Source of the DNA: Neorhizobium galegae
GTDB lineage: Bacteria; Pseudomonadota; Alphaproteobacteria; Rhizobiales; Rhizobiaceae
Assembly: GCF_021391675.1 (NCBI RefSeq)
Contig: NZ_CP090096.1
Span: forward strand, 806,001-870,000
Length of the DNA stretch: 64,000 nt
Reading direction: 5' to 3'
Below the pieces are notes generated by a model. It had not been told where the DNA came from and did not search any database. It worked only from the letters and a program-made list of their open reading frames with translations. The translations under genes were made by a program, and so were the position numbers. Below, one piece after another: positions 62,125-64,000 of this stretch (the first letter of the stretch is position 1; every line of letters starts with the position of its first letter).

Positions 62125-63892
62125 GGCCGGTCCTCGGTGCTGCAAGCGCGATCGGAACCCTCAGCGGGTTCGGGATCGGCCGATACAGGGAATGCACGCT
62201 GCTCGACTGCAGTTCGTCGACATCGAAAAGGCGGGTCGTGAGATTGGCCTTCGACGTGATCGTCGGCAGATCGAGAACATGCCTTGCAAAATCCCGGCCG
62301 GCGCCGGACATCGTTTCGGCGCAGTGTTCGAGATGCGCCCGCAGGGCAAATAGAAGGACAGCCTCGTCGCAAACTCCGTCATGGCCCATGCGGCTGATGA
62401 CGGAAAAGACCTGGTTGACGATCAGGTAATAGGCGAACCGGTCACGGATTTCGGCATCCGCGAAATAGAGCGAGGCGATCGTTTCCGTTTCCGGCGCATG
62501 CCCGGCAAGCAGGCTGCGGTAGCGCTCGGAGAGATAGAAACCCTGGTTGTCGCGATAGTAGCTGGCGGTCGGATAACCCATGCCGATATCGAGGAGAGTA
62601 TTCTGCTGGTGGGCTTCGAGCGCCACCCCGTAGTCATCGTAGAGTCGGATCAATGGCTCCACGGCACAGCCGAGATAACGGCGGAACCATGCAAGCGAAG
62701 TATTTGAAATACCGTCGCCGCCTCTTGCTGCGAGCTTGCGGATGGTCCGCTCCAGTCTCGACAGGTCGCCAGGAAGCGGGTCGGCGGTCAGGGCGGCGAC
62801 CGTCACGACGCCCTGTGCCCTTGCGCCCTTGAATGGATTCTCGCGCAAGATGACTTCGAAACCGCTTTCCTCGCGACCCGGTATATCGAGGGTGATGTAG
62901 GCGGGATCCTGGATGATGTGGAAATTTTTGGAGCGCTCGGCAAAGCCGATGCCCTTTATCAGTTTTGCCATCGCTACCCCGGCTTCAAGCTCCGGCCGGC
63001 GATTGATGCGGACGGAATTGGTGATGCGCACGGGAAGCGAGAACTTCAGCATCCAATCGGAATGAGGGCTGTAGACGGTACGTACCGATGACGTCGCGGT
63101 GAAGAGAGACCCGGCGGGGCCGAGATGACGCAGGCGGCCGTCGCGCTGCATCGCCTGGATGCTCGGATCGAGAAGCAGCGCTTCAGCCTGCAGCGGATGC
63201 ATGGGTATGAGGCACTCGTCCGGGTCGATGCCGAGATCGGCTCCGGATGCGCCAAGTTCGGAGCGGATGATTTCGTGCGCCTGCATCGTTCGCGCTGAAG
63301 CCTCGCGGACATGTTCGGTCTTGGCGGCGAAATACTGCAGCTGGAATTGTCCGCGCAGTTCCGGGGCATATCGCTCCTGCTGCCAGAATGTCATGCCCTG
63401 CCGGCTCTTCGGCGTCGGATGCTGCCAGTGGCCGAAGACGAGCGATTGTTCCGCCTCGATGAAATGTCCCTCGTCCGGCGGCGCGGGAGAGGCCTTTTCA
63501 AGGTAGAGCGTCATCTGCTGGTAGCTGTCGAGAACACGCACCAGCAGCTCCAGTTCAAAGCTGCGCAGGGCATCGGACCGGTCGCCCTCCATTTGCCGGT
63601 AGGCTTCCTGGAGGAGGAGATGCAGCGCCGACATCGGCTCGACCGCCCGCCAGGACATATCGGATGCGGTGCGCGTCCACAACCTGCCGAAATGCTGCGG
63701 TCCGCAGACGGACGCGGAGACGATCTCCGCGCGCAAGAGAATCTGCTGCTGCGGCAGTGGCCATTCGATGGCATCGACCGCTCCGCTGATGCTGCGGTGG
63801 ACAATCCGGGTGCCGGAACTGACCTCCCGCAGATAGCAGTTCGCAAAACTCTGGAATGTCGCCGCTTCCGCGGTCTGCCTTGACGATTGCAT
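62108..63892 (-). CDS. asbA: NIS siderophore synthetase (IucA/IucC family), AsbA-like
   Basis: A 594-residue synthetase closely following AsbA from end to end: TFQSFANCYLREVSSGT at the N-terminus, FIEAEQSLVFGHWQHPTPKS, PMHPLQAEALL, TATSSVRTVYSPHSDWMLKF, LPVRITNSVRINRR, YGVALEAHQQN, YYRDNQGFYLSERY and the ending KANLTTRLFDVDELQSSS. AsbA adds the first spermidine (or acylated polyamine) to citrate. ATG 63890-63892 gives the family N-terminus and is preceded by GGAG; the 20-codon in-frame extension upstream has no family match. It is the first gene visible in the operon; promoter and any earlier gene lie at the right window edge. Confidence 0.92.
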   Translation of the reverse strand: MQSSRQTAEAATFQSFANCYLREVSSGTRIVHRSISGAVDAIEWPLPQQQILLRAEIVSASVCGPQHFGRLWTRTASDMSWRAVEPMSALHLLLQEAYRQMEGDRSDALRSFELELLVRVLDSYQQMTLYLEKASPAPPDEGHFIEAEQSLVFGHWQHPTPKSRQGMTFWQQERYAPELRGQFQLQYFAAKTEHVREASARTMQAHEIIRSELGASGADLGIDPDECLIPMHPLQAEALLLDPSIQAMQRDGRLRHLGPAGSLFTATSSVRTVYSPHSDWMLKFSLPVRITNSVRINRRPELEAGVAMAKLIKGIGFAERSKNFHIIQDPAYITLDIPGREESGFEVILRENPFKGARAQGVVTVAALTADPLPGDLSRLERTIRKLAARGGDGISNTSLAWFRRYLGCAVEPLIRLYDDYGVALEAHQQNTLLDIGMGYPTASYYRDNQGFYLSERYRSLLAGHAPETETIASLYFADAEIRDRFAYYLIVNQVFSVISRMGHDGVCDEAVLLFALRAHLEHCAETMSGAGRDFARHVLDLPTITSKANLTTRLFDVDELQSSSVHSLYRPIPNPLRVPIALAAPRTGHAIAS

Positions 63893-64000
63893 ATGTCTCC
63901 ATCCCCGTTGCGCAAGCCGATGGCCACGCAATGGCTTTCCAGTCAGCGTCAAGCGGCCGACAGCCTGTGCCGGTTTTCAGCCAGGCCACCGCCGACAGTG

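Noticed and set aside
63949..64000. Possible 3' end of an upstream gene (open frame ending LAENRHRLSAA)
   Set aside because: Only 16 codons are visible and the open frame is too short to support a gene, although an operon neighbour such as an exporter would be expected here.
1..64000. CRISPR arrays, tRNA/rRNA genes, prophage or plasmid origins
   Set aside because: No regularly spaced repeats, structural RNA signatures, integrases, RepABC or phage genes were seen.

Overview
The window reads as an alphaproteobacterial, Rhizobiaceae-like accessory region (Rhizobium/Agrobacterium/Ensifer type), possibly from a megaplasmid or secondary replicon. That placement is inferred from the dense solute-import operons, the complete hut cluster of rhizobial type, the TogMNAB-like pectin locus, FecI/FecR iron signalling and RirA-type iron-box candidates. 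No rRNA, tRNA or CRISPR array was seen.

Layout: (1) 1-10802, a minus-strand sugar operon: family-5 solute-binding protein, a putative glycoside hydrolase with a GH42-like trimerisation region, DppB/DppC-type permeases, a double ATPase, a hydroxypyruvate-isomerase-like protein and a truncated GH42 beta-galactosidase, with a divergent LacI regulator. (2) 10864-20676, an oligogalacturonide/pectin operon: TogM-TogN-TogA-TogB importer, GH28, GH105 and KduI, with a divergent AraC regulator. It is headed by a 57-codon GH4 remnant and interrupted by an inverted-repeat-bounded methyltransferase cassette. (3) 20970-22744, a ketopantoate-reductase-like gene coupled to an SDR. (4) 22793-30395, a ferric-siderophore uptake locus (FecI, FecR, FhuA-like receptor, FhuD-like and FhuB-like proteins) without an ATPase gene and carrying an exact 588-bp tandem duplication. 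(5) 30497-38545, histidine utilisation: hutDUGHI divergent from hutFC, with a HutC-type palindrome between them. (6) 38625-42053, a two-component pair and a frameshifted DUF4173 membrane protein. (7) 42218-49197, a peptide-type ABC operon with an M14 carboxypeptidase. (8) 49522-63892, a second iron locus: a FatB/YclQ-type importer, a DUF2218 protein, a TonB receptor, FecR and FecI, then four translationally coupled genes matching the petrobactin enzymes AsbA, AsbB, AsbC and a fused AsbD-AsbE.

The most striking system is (8). It combines a petrobactin-like NRPS-independent siderophore operon, with carrier protein and condensing enzyme fused in one polypeptide, and an adjacent uptake and surface-signalling module. 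AsbF (3,4-dihydroxybenzoate supply) and an exporter are not visible and would have to lie outside the window. Function assignments come from recognising motifs and family architecture by eye; no database search was run.
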